DNA of 64,000 bases from Candidatus Hinthialibacter antarcticus (GTDB taxonomy: Bacteria > Hinthialibacterota > Hinthialibacteria > Hinthialibacterales > Hinthialibacteraceae), in NCBI GenBank assembly GCA_030765645.1, contig JAVCCE010000001.1:1-64000 (forward strand). Direction: 5' to 3'. Positions within the stretch are counted from its first letter, which is position 1. Each line of letters starts with the position of its first letter. The notes beneath the pieces were generated by a model, which ran no database searches, was not told where the DNA came from, and worked only from the letters and a program-made list of their open reading frames with translations. The translations under genes and the position numbers were made by a program. Shown here in pieces: positions 51,564 through 60,514 of this stretch.

Positions 51564-52874
51564 TTAGACATCCGGCAGCGTGTAGGGTTTACGGTATTTC
51601 TTTTTCAAAAGTCTCGCGGCTTCACGGTCGCCGATGATGGTTTCTTTGTCAGGATCCCAGCGAATCTGGCGCCCGACCCGCAATGAAATGACCCCCAACA
51701 GTCCTGGCAAGTTAGCGTAATGGCCGACGTATACGTCCGCAACAGGCGTCTTGCGGCTGCGGACGCAATCGAGGAAGTTTTGTTTATGCTCAACGTCTCC
51801 GCCCTGCGCGGGGACCACAATCGGATTGGCGCGGTCATTTTCGGGGTACAACTTCGCATGGCTGCGATTGACCAAAACCGTTGCCTTGGAGCCGTAGAAA
51901 TAGATGCCGTGGTCGATGCCGGAGAGTTCGGGATCATGCGGGAACCCATTGGCGTGGCGCATCGAATATTTGAAGTTATAGCCAGGGCATTCAAACAAGC
52001 AATCCGCCGTGTCGGGGGTGTCGCGCATGTCTTCAAAAAAGAACTTGCCGCCGATGGTGGTGACCGAGTTCATTTCATGGCCCATCGCCCACGCGACGAT
52101 GTCAAAGAGGTGGACGCCCCAGCCGGTGAGCATTCCGCCCGCATAGTCGTTATGGAAATAAAAACTGCCGCGAAACCGGCTGCGGTTGAATTTGTGTTTG
52201 GGCGCCGGGCCAAGAAAGCGTTCGTAATCAATGGTCGGCGGGGTTTCCTGATCGTCTTGAACCACAGGCTGTAGCGGCGGCTGGTTGAGATAGCTGCCAA
52301 CATGCCACATGTTAATGCACTCGACGGCGGTGACCTTGCCGATTTCGCCCGACCGCACCCACTCGACCGCTTGTTGAAATTGTTTGGAACTGCGCTGTTG
52401 TAAGCCGATCTGCACGACCCGCCCGGTTTTTTTGACGGCTTCGATCATGCGCTGTTGTTCTTCAAAGGTGTGTCCCATCGGCTTTTCGCAATAGACGTCT
52501 TTGCCTGCTTGCATCGCCATGATGGCCGGGATGGCGTGCCAATGGTCGGAGGTCGAGATTACCACGGCGTCGACGTCGGGGTTATCCAATACGTCTTCAA
52601 AGTGCTGCGTGGTCTGCACGGGCTTGCCGAGGCGATCTTTGCAAGCGTCAGTGTTTTCCTGGTCAACATCGCACAACGAAACGATGTTCACATCTTTGAA
52701 ATCGAGAAACTGGCGAAAGTGATGTTGTCCGCGTCCGCCCAGGCCGATGAAGCCCAGCCTGATTTTGTCGTTGGCGCCCAGCGCGGTCAGTGAAGGCCCC
52801 GCCGCGAGTGCGCCCGTAAGCGCTATTGTCTGCTTGCCGAATCCACGCCGATTGATGGTCGATTGAGAATCCAT
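51564..52874 (-). CDS. Tat-signal Gfo/Idh/MocA oxidoreductase
   Basis: A 436-residue oxidoreductase of the same family as the one at 42.8 kb. The leader has a twin-arginine segment NRRGFGKQTIALTG, weaker than the usual RRxFLK. The Rossmann core is IRLGFIGLGGRGQHHF, followed by DVYCEKPMGHTFEEQQRMI with the catalytic-type Lys. It likely acts on sugars in the periplasm. It ends in a strong terminator. The gene order with the GH28 protein upstream suggests a shared carbohydrate role, but they are on separate transcripts by the hairpin between. Confidence 0.9.
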   Translation of the reverse strand: MDSQSTINRRGFGKQTIALTGALAAGPSLTALGANDKIRLGFIGLGGRGQHHFRQFLDFKDVNIVSLCDVDQENTDACKDRLGKPVQTTQHFEDVLDNPDVDAVVISTSDHWHAIPAIMAMQAGKDVYCEKPMGHTFEEQQRMIEAVKKTGRVVQIGLQQRSSKQFQQAVEWVRSGEIGKVTAVECINMWHVGSYLNQPPLQPVVQDDQETPPTIDYERFLGPAPKHKFNRSRFRGSFYFHNDYAGGMLTGWGVHLFDIVAWAMGHEMNSVTTIGGKFFFEDMRDTPDTADCLFECPGYNFKYSMRHANGFPHDPELSGIDHGIYFYGSKATVLVNRSHAKLYPENDRANPIVVPAQGGDVEHKQNFLDCVRSRKTPVADVYVGHYANLPGLLGVISLRVGRQIRWDPDKETIIGDREAARLLKKKYRKPYTLPDV

Positions 52875-53180
52875 ATTACTCCCCTATGCGGTGATATAAT
52901 TGTCAATAGATTGATCGTACAAAATTCAGCGGGCGGCGTATAGCGTTTTATTTTGAAAACCGCATAAAATAACAAACCGGGACGAAGCATTCCTCGTCCC
53001 GGTTTGTACGGCCCCTATGTTTATGCGGTTACTGCCACCTCAGTATATAATCAGAAATTTAATCTACAAATTCCATTTTTTGAGAGACACAAAAACGCTT
53101 TCACGCCTTGCCGATTTTTATTTCTGGTTCTTTCAGTACGCAGCGCCGCGCAGACCTTACTCCAAAATGCAACCGACTAA
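52875..53180. other. Intergenic region between the oxidoreductase and the GH28 gene
   Basis: These 306 bases hold no supported gene. A strong hairpin lies at 52973-53008 (listed separately) and the oxidoreductase promoter must lie near 52900. The rest is AT-rich with no repeat recognised. Confidence 0.5.
52973..53008 (-). terminator. Terminator of the GH28 gene
   Basis: ACAAACCGGGACGA (52973-52986) pairs perfectly with TCGTCCCGGTTTGT (52995-53008), a 14-bp stem. On the minus strand it is followed by TATTTTATG, a weak T-rich tail. It lies about 170 bases past the GH28 stop. Confidence 0.6.
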
Positions 53181-54608
53181 TTATTTTCCAATAAAAGTTT
53201 GGGCGGCGGCGTCAACTTGAATCGCTTTCACGTCATTAAAGATGGCGGTTTTTTTGGCGTGAGGCGAGCGAGAAGCCGATAGACTCTCGATGTCGAGACC
53301 ATTGACGTTTTCCATCATCATCACAGGGCGGACATCGTCTTCTTCAAACTTCAGGCTGATGTTTTCCAAACGCAGCGCTTCAACATTCCTCGCATAGAAT
53401 CCCCACGCGGGCAGCGGACGCGCATCGACGCCCGGCGACTTCACGGTCTTCATGGTTGCTTTGGATTCACCGCCGAGATACCGAACACTGACATCGCGAA
53501 AGGTCACGTTTTTAAACGGCGTCTCCGCCCAACTTTCGACCGTGCAGGCTGAGCGATAGACGCCGGTCGCATCAACCCGGCTGACAACGATTCCATCAGA
53601 GGTGTTACCGGGTTTCAAGATAAAATGAAACGGCGTCGCCACATCGCGCATGGTCAGGTTCGACATAACGATGTTATCTGAACTGCCTTCGGTGGCGTCC
53701 CACCCGCCGGGCTGAAGGTTGACGCCCGCCAGCATGTTGGTGCGTTTTGAACTGCGGTGATCATAGCGCCCCGGCCCGAAAAACAGGCAGTCGTGAATGA
53801 TCAGATTATCCGCAGGGCCGATCACGCGGATGCCGTTGCAAGACGAATTGATGATGCAATTTGAGATGACGACGTCGTCCCAATAGCGCCCGGCGATTGA
53901 ATCGTCGCCCGTGTAAAATTCGCAGCCGGTGATGGTGATACGACGGCAGGGCTGGTCTTTCCAACCGCGAAAGTGGATACCGTCCCAACCGCCTTTCATC
54001 ACCACGTTGCGAAATTCGATATCATCGCTGGCGAAAAACAAGAACGCATAATTAGCCGAATCAATCACGGTCACATCACGCACCGACACATTGCGGCATC
54101 CAGTGAATACCACCGTGTGAGGGCCGCGCATTTTCTCTTCGCCCTTGGGGTCAAACACCTTGGCGCCGTCGATCACGCCCGCGCCCGAAATCGAGACGTT
54201 TTCGATGTTGTCGCCCACGATCAGCCCGCGATGCCATTTGCCCCAACGTGATTCAGGCTTGCCGGACGGGATCGCGGGATGCTGATATTGATCGAGGTCT
54301 TGGCTGCCGACAATACGCGCGCCCGCCTCAAGCGTCAGCCCGACATGGCTTTTAAGATGAATGCTGCCCGTAAGATACGCCCCGGGCGTAAACACGACCT
54401 GACCACCGCCCGCTTCGGCGCAGGCGGAGATCGCCTGATTGATCGCGTCGGTATCGAGGGTTAGCCCGTCGCCGACAGCGCCATATTCAACTACAGCGAA
54501 TGTCGTTTTCGCTTCAAGATTGGTTAAATTCAACAGAGAGATGGCTCCTACAGAAAGAATCAGAAATAAACGCGGCGCCGCTAATAAATTGAAATACAGC
54601 CCATTCAT
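53181..54608 (-). CDS. Glycoside hydrolase family 28-like right-handed beta-helix protein
   Basis: A 475-residue protein with a probable signal helix (residues 4-32). The N-terminal VEYGAVGDGLTLDTDAINQA and GAYLTGSIHLKSHVGLTLEAG are the usual opening of GH28/pectate-lyase-3 proteins, and ISGAGVIDG, HFRGWKDQ and YTGDDSIAG lie on successive helix turns, the last resembling the NTD...DD catalytic region. It probably cleaves a polygalacturonan-like or other acidic glycan outside the cytoplasm. ATG 54608 has GGGGG nine bases upstream; a start five codons earlier is possible. Confidence 0.8.
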   Translation of the reverse strand: MNGLYFNLLAAPRLFLILSVGAISLLNLTNLEAKTTFAVVEYGAVGDGLTLDTDAINQAISACAEAGGGQVVFTPGAYLTGSIHLKSHVGLTLEAGARIVGSQDLDQYQHPAIPSGKPESRWGKWHRGLIVGDNIENVSISGAGVIDGAKVFDPKGEEKMRGPHTVVFTGCRNVSVRDVTVIDSANYAFLFFASDDIEFRNVVMKGGWDGIHFRGWKDQPCRRITITGCEFYTGDDSIAGRYWDDVVISNCIINSSCNGIRVIGPADNLIIHDCLFFGPGRYDHRSSKRTNMLAGVNLQPGGWDATEGSSDNIVMSNLTMRDVATPFHFILKPGNTSDGIVVSRVDATGVYRSACTVESWAETPFKNVTFRDVSVRYLGGESKATMKTVKSPGVDARPLPAWGFYARNVEALRLENISLKFEEDDVRPVMMMENVNGLDIESLSASRSPHAKKTAIFNDVKAIQVDAAAQTFIGK

Positions 54609-54862
54609 GTCAACTGCCCCCATTCATGCGCATTTTTGCCGTCAGGCCTCACATTATGCCCTAAAAAAATCATTGGTCGAATACTTTTCATCTCTAGCAT
54701 ATTTCGAGTAAGATAGTGGTTCCTCTTTGCGAATGCTCCCACTGAAATTTTATCGACCCAACAGAATGCAAGATGCGAATTCAAGATGTTATGTTTTGTT
54801 TCGGAAATCCCTAATTCTACATGACTATGCCAATAGCATAGTTCCAAATCCAGGAGGGTAAC

Positions 54863-56059
54863 ATGATTCGTCGGTACAGATTAGCAAGCAGTTTGATACT
54901 CAGTTGCGTTTGTTTGATGATGTTGAGCGGATGCGCCATGAGAAACGCGCATTACAAGTCGTTTTTAGATTTACGGGATGAGACGTCAAAGAACTATTCC
55001 CAGCAAGTCGTTGACGCCATCGTCGGCGTCCGTGAAGACGGCACCCTGCCGGTCTTCTTCTCGGTTGAAGCGGGTTCATCGTCGTGGGCGCCAACCATCA
55101 GCGGTGGTTTATCCAGCGTGATGGCGCCGCCATGGAACACATTGCGTACGCAGTTGTCTCAGAGCGCAAACGCGAGCGAGTCGATGAGCAGCGCGATTCA
55201 GTTTAACGACTTTGGCTCAGCGCCGATGTCGCGGGTCAACACCTTGTACGCCCTGCTTTGCTTTGACTACAACATTGGCGATATCCAACTGCCCAACGGC
55301 CTTCTATACACGGTGGTCAGCGAACAAGACGACGCCGACGGCCTGCGTTTTGCCCGCAAATTGAAAAACGGAAACTACATTGGTGTTCCAGATGAAAAAC
55401 GCGAAGAGTTTTTGAAATTCGCGAAAGACGTCAACTTCTGGACGCGCCACGCCGCGCCCGATCCCAAAGATTTGAATTCAGCCGCAGGCATGGTTTACCG
55501 CTTCTCGGTTGAATATCCCGAGTCGATTGTTGCACTCGCCCAAGCGTTGAAAGCCAAAGAAGGCGCCGAAGCGGGACTGCCCGCCGCCCAACAGGCGTTG
55601 TCTGCAATCATGGCGGACTACAACAAATTAGTGGATGAAGCCAAAACCACAAAAGCCAATCCGCAAGTCATGACCACATTGCTTACGTTCAAGCGTGAGG
55701 AAGTGCAAAGCAAAGCGCAAGGCGCAGGCGCAGTGGGCGCGCTAATCGCCCAGTCACAAGCGGCCATCGCAAGCAACACAAACAACTTAGAAGGCCTACT
55801 GAAAGGCCTGCGCTCGACATTGGACCAAGTAAAAGCGACTGATCCTAACGCAGGCGGCATCGATGTAACAATGACCATCAACGGCTTGAATGAACAAATC
55901 ACGTCTGTTATGTCTGGCGACGAAGAACTGATTAAACAGTTTGAAGAGTCAACCTTCGGCGGCGCACTGAACGCTCAGGATTCTGTTGACAAATTATACC
56001 GCGACCGTTTCGAGTCATTGCCGACGCGCTTTGACCAAGCCTCGCAAGCACAAGAATAA
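54863..56059 (+). CDS. Lipoprotein of unknown function
   Basis: A 398-residue protein with a lipoprotein signal, lipobox LSGC at residues 21-24, and a charged N-terminus. Residues 230-320 are rich in Ala and Gln in heptad-like order (AEAGLPAAQQALSAIMADY, AGAVGALIAQSQAAIASNT), suggesting helical bundles. No family is recognised. AGGAGGGTAAC directly precedes the ATG, a very strong site. A terminator follows at 56084. Confidence 0.7.
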   Translation: MIRRYRLASSLILSCVCLMMLSGCAMRNAHYKSFLDLRDETSKNYSQQVVDAIVGVREDGTLPVFFSVEAGSSSWAPTISGGLSSVMAPPWNTLRTQLSQSANASESMSSAIQFNDFGSAPMSRVNTLYALLCFDYNIGDIQLPNGLLYTVVSEQDDADGLRFARKLKNGNYIGVPDEKREEFLKFAKDVNFWTRHAAPDPKDLNSAAGMVYRFSVEYPESIVALAQALKAKEGAEAGLPAAQQALSAIMADYNKLVDEAKTTKANPQVMTTLLTFKREEVQSKAQGAGAVGALIAQSQAAIASNTNNLEGLLKGLRSTLDQVKATDPNAGGIDVTMTINGLNEQITSVMSGDEELIKQFEESTFGGALNAQDSVDKLYRDRFESLPTRFDQASQAQE

Positions 56060-56083
56060 GCGAACCTGCAATCACGCATGTAA

Positions 56084-56115
56084 GGCGGGTTGGAATGTTC
56101 CAGCCCGCCTTTTTT
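56084..56115 (+). terminator. Terminator of the lipoprotein gene
   Basis: GGCGGGTTGGAA (56084-56095) pairs with TTCCAGCCCGCC (56098-56109), with one G-T wobble, and six T follow. Confidence 0.88.
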
Positions 56116-56153
56116 GATACAGAAACAGGTTCCGGTATTTCAAAAATTGACAA

Positions 56154-56241
56154 ATCAGGCATGGGTGGAACTCTGGGAGCGCCTGTGCATAAGGGCTTGA
56201 AAGCCCGCACTGAAGCGAGCAGATCTGTACCCATGCCTGAT
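56154..56241 (+). repeat. Family A palindromic element, copy 4
   Basis: An 88-base element with the longest outer arms of the four copies: ATCAGGCATGGGT (56154-56166) and ACCCATGCCTGAT (56229-56241), a perfect 13-base pair. Inside are the shared core and the GTGC/GCAC and GGGC/GCCC stems. Flanks on both sides resemble those of copy 1. It lies between two convergent genes, after the lipoprotein terminator. Confidence 0.88.
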
Positions 56242-56331
56242 ACAGCGAAAGATCATAAATTCACGAAAAAGTGTCAAAAGACGCAATTCAATTTGTGATA
56301 AAGTACCCAAATACCGGAAGAACTCCTTTTT

Positions 56332-57726
56332 TTATGTTTTGATAATGACAATCGGGCCGACAGGCGGGTTTTGTAATGCGTTGTTTAAATGCTCATGCAA
56401 CGCGGTCGGGTCCAAATAACCCAAGCGGCGAACAAAGCGTTCAATATCCTTCGCTGATTCACCGCTTTCCGCATGAAGCACCACGGATGAACCAGCCTGC
56501 TTGGGGCGCTGACCGGGTTCGACCTCCGAAACGCCAGGCGGTTTGTTCCAGGTTTTTATGACGCCGCCCTCAGAACTTTGCACCCAAACACACTCAAACC
56601 AATCAAGCTCAAAAATTTCGCCGATGCATTTCACCGCGTCTTCGACCGGGCCCGATTGCAACTGGCTCCGCCAAAAAGGAACCACGCTCGAAGCGGACAC
56701 AATCGCGGTGAACTCTTTTTCGCTCACCCGGCCTACGATGGCGCACACGCCGTCTTCAACCTCCACCAAGTCCATAAACTCGCCTTTGGAGATATCTTGA
56801 ATCACGCCAACGCCTGAGAGCGCATTGTGTTGAATTTTAATTTCCGGCCAGATCACATGTTGATAGACTTTCTCTAAGTCTTTTTGAACGCGCTGGCTCT
56901 CAATACTCATTAATTCATCTTGATCGCGTTCTCGCTCTTCTTTCAATACTTCAACCATGGTGTTGTAGGTATTCTCCAACCCGTTGATTTCGCGGATTGA
57001 AGAAGTGAGTTTTATCTCATGCAAATCGCCGGATTGCACGTCTTGAATGGCATAGGTCAGTTCCCGGATCGAATGGCTAATGATAAACGATAATGTAAAA
57101 GCGGCGAGTACGCCGATCAATAAAACAATTACACAAATCCACAAGAGATCACGAAGGATTGAGAATGACAGTTCACTGATTCCGCTTACGTCCATCTCAA
57201 CCATGACAACGGCGGCCAGTTCATCTAAACCATTGTTCACTGGCGCTGACGCAATGAGAATCAACGGCTGGTCTGGCTCGCCTTGGTTCGGATAAAAAAA
57301 GAGTGAATCGTAATTTTCTGACTCATTTTCATGTTCGGAGCGCACGGTTTGATGGAACCAATCGTTGTGCTCGTTCAAATAAGCGACGCTGTCAATAGTC
57401 GGCTCCTGCCCCCAAGCGTAAATGGCTTCAAACGATTGAGAGTCATGCACAGACAGCCGCAGGGCCAATCCATCATCTAAAATACGGGCAAACGCCAACT
57501 CCAAATCGCCGCTAATCACGTCATCAGCGGCGGATATTTCATGCAGTTCTTGCAACGCATTCGGAGTCAAAAATTCGCTAATTGAAATAGCAAACGCATT
57601 CGCCTTGGTCTCATAACCAGACAATAACACGTTGCGCTCGGTATAATATTTAAAGCCGCCCATCACGATGATGGTCACCAAAAATACCGGCAACAGAAAT
57701 AACAAATTTTGCGTACGCAATCGCAT
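56332..57726 (-). CDS. HAMP membrane sensor with degenerate PPM/SpoIIE-like domain
   Basis: A 464-residue membrane protein. Helix 1 (6-24), an extracytoplasmic sensing region (25-191), helix 2 (192-216), a HAMP linker (about 218-265), a coiled coil (262-292) and a C-terminal domain. The C-terminal pattern ISKGEFMDLVEVEDG then AIVGRVSEKEF resembles SpoIIE-type PP2C phosphatases (GGDFYD then GDVSGKG), but Asp residues binding metal are replaced (E for D, R for D). It is probably a pseudo-phosphatase signal relay. It is the last gene of the 56-64 kb minus-strand group. Confidence 0.7.
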   Translation of the reverse strand: MRLRTQNLLFLLPVFLVTIIVMGGFKYYTERNVLLSGYETKANAFAISISEFLTPNALQELHEISAADDVISGDLELAFARILDDGLALRLSVHDSQSFEAIYAWGQEPTIDSVAYLNEHNDWFHQTVRSEHENESENYDSLFFYPNQGEPDQPLILIASAPVNNGLDELAAVVMVEMDVSGISELSFSILRDLLWICVIVLLIGVLAAFTLSFIISHSIRELTYAIQDVQSGDLHEIKLTSSIREINGLENTYNTMVEVLKEERERDQDELMSIESQRVQKDLEKVYQHVIWPEIKIQHNALSGVGVIQDISKGEFMDLVEVEDGVCAIVGRVSEKEFTAIVSASSVVPFWRSQLQSGPVEDAVKCIGEIFELDWFECVWVQSSEGGVIKTWNKPPGVSEVEPGQRPKQAGSSVVLHAESGESAKDIERFVRRLGYLDPTALHEHLNNALQNPPVGPIVIIKT

Positions 57727-57739
57727 TTAGAAACACCGT

Positions 57740-58138
57740 TTAATGAGAGAAATACAAGTCTTTGCCTTCGGTCTTGCCAAGCATCGCAAACAAAAAAGCC
57801 GGACATTCATAAACCAGCGTAAAGAAGAGGCCTTTCCGCAAGGTCAAACAAACGGTTTTTTCACCAGCGGCTGAATAGATATCGGAACCGAGTTCCCACC
57901 CAAACAACAATGAAGGGGCCCCAACCACGATGGGCAGCGCCTGCCCGCCCCTTGTAACCAACCCTCCAGAAACCGTAATCAACATGCTGGATAGGGCCGC
58001 GCCTGCATTCACGACAATTGAATTTTCGTCATAGGCGCGTTCTGACAACACCTCCGCGATCACGTCAATTTCATGATCGCGCAAAGAATCAAATGCAGGA
58101 ATATTTTTCAAATAAAAGATTCGTTGAATACGGTCCAT
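57740..58138 (-). CDS. Small cyclic-nucleotide-binding-like (CNB) protein
   Basis: A 132-residue soluble protein resembling a free CNB (Crp-type) beta-roll: FYLKNIPAFDSLRDHEIDVIA at the start, NSIVVNAGAALSSMLITVSGG in the middle, and a C-terminal helix ending LGKTEGKDLYF. The phosphate-binding cassette (GExA...RxA) cannot be found, so a classic cAMP or cGMP ligand is unlikely. An ATG at 58150 overlaps the preceding gene's stop region; 58138 is favoured. It is tightly spaced between two HAMP sensor genes. Confidence 0.65.
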   Translation of the reverse strand: MDRIQRIFYLKNIPAFDSLRDHEIDVIAEVLSERAYDENSIVVNAGAALSSMLITVSGGLVTRGGQALPIVVGAPSLLFGWELGSDIYSAAGEKTVCLTLRKGLFFTLVYECPAFLFAMLGKTEGKDLYFSH

Positions 58139-58140
58139 CG

Positions 58141-60507
58141 CTACGCCCATTCTAACAATATCATCATGCTGCGCTCCGCCGTTGGCGTTTTCTCATCCGG
58201 TATTTCTGATTGAATGCGTTCAAATAGGGCCGGGACGCGGCCTTCGCCTGCTTTCAAATCCGCCTCCCGTTCAATGATGGATTGAACCGCGTCCGCAATC
58301 GCAACAGAAACGATGATAAGCGCATCGCCTGACTCGACGGGAAACGAACCCGTCTCTGACAAATTGATTCGCTGATATGGCTGTTGGTTGATTCGGTAGC
58401 AAACAAATTCAGATCGGCACAGCGAATATAAACATTTATCTTTGCGGTGAATAAAAAAGAAACCTTGAACGCAATCTTGGTAATATTCATTTAACGCGAA
58501 CGAAATTTTCGTCCAGTCACCGCGATACAAACGCAGCAATTTACGAACAATTGACGGTATGTCTATTTGGGTTTTTAACACAACCAGCGAATTGCCTTTT
58601 TGAATTCCAGCCCAAGCCATTGCGCCTTGAACATCTTTTAAGACGGCTGACAAAACCGACTCGTTTACGCCAAGGCCCCAATGGTGCGTCTGCCATCCAT
58701 CCATCTGAGACGGGACTAGCATCTCACGGATTTGCACCAGTTTTCTAATGAGTTCCGCGCGCGCGGTTTGATAGTGTAGAATTTTGTTATCAAATTCGCG
58801 TTTATCTTGCGCTTCTTTCATATCATGGCTGAGTAAATTAAACGCGTGGCTTAACGCATGAAATTCTTTCGCGCCAACTTCGTCCGCCTTTTTCCCATAC
58901 TCGCCCGCCGCAACGGTGAGCGCCGTCTCATTTAACAGGGCGATCGGCTTCGACATCGCCGTCGTCACGGCGTACATAACAAGCAACGCTAATAGAAACG
59001 ACAGCAACCCCAACCCAATGGTTTGTAATAAATGCACCCGGGATTTTGTCCCAATCACACTAACATTCACATCCGTACCAACGACCGCGCGAACAACGCC
59101 GCCTTGACCAAAAATCGGCGCATAGCCTGTTTTTATCAATCCCCACTCGTCCCATTCCACGATATCTGACTGATATATTTCCCCCAACAAAATTCGTCCA
59201 TATAAATCAAAGACGCTTTCAGCGGGAAGAGAATCTTCCGTCGCGATCCAAGAATGATCGGCGTCAATGTTAGAATCAATATTGTAAGTAATCGCTCCCA
59301 AATCTTGTTCAGCATTTTGCATGAATGTATATAAGTAGGTCACATTCAATTTCTCTTTGATTCTTCTCATCGGACTTACATTGGTCAAATACGATTCACG
59401 CATTTCATTTCGATATCCGCCCCAAATTCCACTTTGCACTAGCGCGCCCGAATCAGAGTCGATCTCAAGCAACGCGTCAGAAGAAACAAATAAATCCTGC
59501 GTTTGCGCTTTCCAGGCCAATCCATAAACCGGGCCTTCAAAGAACTCATCCAAAGCAGGTGCATCATCATCCTCTTCCGCGACTTCTTCCTCAACCTCAT
59601 TCATTTGAGCGTCTGTTTGCAACAAAAGGTTCAATATATTTTCTTGAACGACCCTCTTGGCCTCTTCATCTTGCAATTGCATAATTCGGTCATATTGAAA
59701 TGCATTCCACACATCGCGCTCAGCCAATTCACCAAGATCATTAACCGGCTCTTCAAATTCATCCGGCTCCTCATTTAAACGCAATTGCATTTCCTCAATG
59801 ACTTCTCCGTTCACGCTATTAATTTGACATAACGCAACCGGGTCAACGCGTAATGCGTATAGAGAATTATTGTCGGAATTATATGTAAGCCCAACATAAT
59901 CCATATAATCATTTTCATTTATTGTTAATACATATTTAGAAACGGCGTCAATTTGAAAATATCCGTCGCCGCATATACAGATTTGTTGATTGATTGAATT
60001 AAAGGCGATGCCGCTCACAGCCCGCTCTAACGAGGCAATCTTTTGTAAGTTATTGAATGTAGAATCACTTGCAGAATAAATAGTCCCAGACGCATCAACT
60101 CCGTAATAGGTTCGCCGGTTTGCGTCAAATGCGAGATCAATCAGATTCACGCTGAGACTTGTATTTAAAACATTCGCGCCGCCATGGACGGGGTCAATCT
60201 CAAGAAGCCATCCGGTATTTTTATCAATGCCCAACAGGCGCAAACGCTCTTCGATATAAACCAACCCTTGCGGTTGAAATTGTCTCATTAAACCATCAAC
60301 GATTTCATCGCCGTCTAAAAAACTCGCCGTGACCAAACTAATCGCTTCAATTTGGTCGCCGAACCCATCTTCAATTAACCGATAGGTATCACTAAAATTG
60401 ACCAGCCCCATAATAATTGTGACAAATAGAAAAATCGGGGCTAAAAACAACATATAAAATGCATGCAGCCCTATCGTAAACCGTTTATTTTCATTCCGTC
60501 TATTCAT
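58141..60507 (-). CDS. HAMP membrane sensor with large extracytoplasmic propeller-like insert
   Basis: A 788-residue protein. Helix 1 at 13-35, an extracytoplasmic region 36-490, helix 2 at 491-513, HAMP 515-567, then a C-terminal domain. The extracytoplasmic part looks like a Cache-type sensor: a long helix (about 40-95), then residues 385-485 (NVTYLYTFMQNAEQDLGAI, ITYNIDSN, GVVRAVVGTDVNV). Between them is an insert with propeller-like repeats (IDLAFDANRRTYYGVDASG, VSGIAFNSINQQICICG, VYGLAWKAQTQDLFVSSD) and an acidic stretch (EVEEEVAEEDDDAPALDEFF). The C-terminus, ending near GDALIIVSVAIADAV, looks like a degenerate PP2C domain. Ligand unknown. Confidence 0.7.
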   Translation of the reverse strand: MNRRNENKRFTIGLHAFYMLFLAPIFLFVTIIMGLVNFSDTYRLIEDGFGDQIEAISLVTASFLDGDEIVDGLMRQFQPQGLVYIEERLRLLGIDKNTGWLLEIDPVHGGANVLNTSLSVNLIDLAFDANRRTYYGVDASGTIYSASDSTFNNLQKIASLERAVSGIAFNSINQQICICGDGYFQIDAVSKYVLTINENDYMDYVGLTYNSDNNSLYALRVDPVALCQINSVNGEVIEEMQLRLNEEPDEFEEPVNDLGELAERDVWNAFQYDRIMQLQDEEAKRVVQENILNLLLQTDAQMNEVEEEVAEEDDDAPALDEFFEGPVYGLAWKAQTQDLFVSSDALLEIDSDSGALVQSGIWGGYRNEMRESYLTNVSPMRRIKEKLNVTYLYTFMQNAEQDLGAITYNIDSNIDADHSWIATEDSLPAESVFDLYGRILLGEIYQSDIVEWDEWGLIKTGYAPIFGQGGVVRAVVGTDVNVSVIGTKSRVHLLQTIGLGLLSFLLALLVMYAVTTAMSKPIALLNETALTVAAGEYGKKADEVGAKEFHALSHAFNLLSHDMKEAQDKREFDNKILHYQTARAELIRKLVQIREMLVPSQMDGWQTHHWGLGVNESVLSAVLKDVQGAMAWAGIQKGNSLVVLKTQIDIPSIVRKLLRLYRGDWTKISFALNEYYQDCVQGFFFIHRKDKCLYSLCRSEFVCYRINQQPYQRINLSETGSFPVESGDALIIVSVAIADAVQSIIEREADLKAGEGRVPALFERIQSEIPDEKTPTAERSMMILLEWA

Positions 60508-60514
60508 ATCACTT

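Noticed and set aside
52973..53008. 14-bp perfect hairpin as an insertion-sequence end
   Set aside because: No transposase or second copy of the end is visible, and its position past the GH28 gene fits a terminator better.
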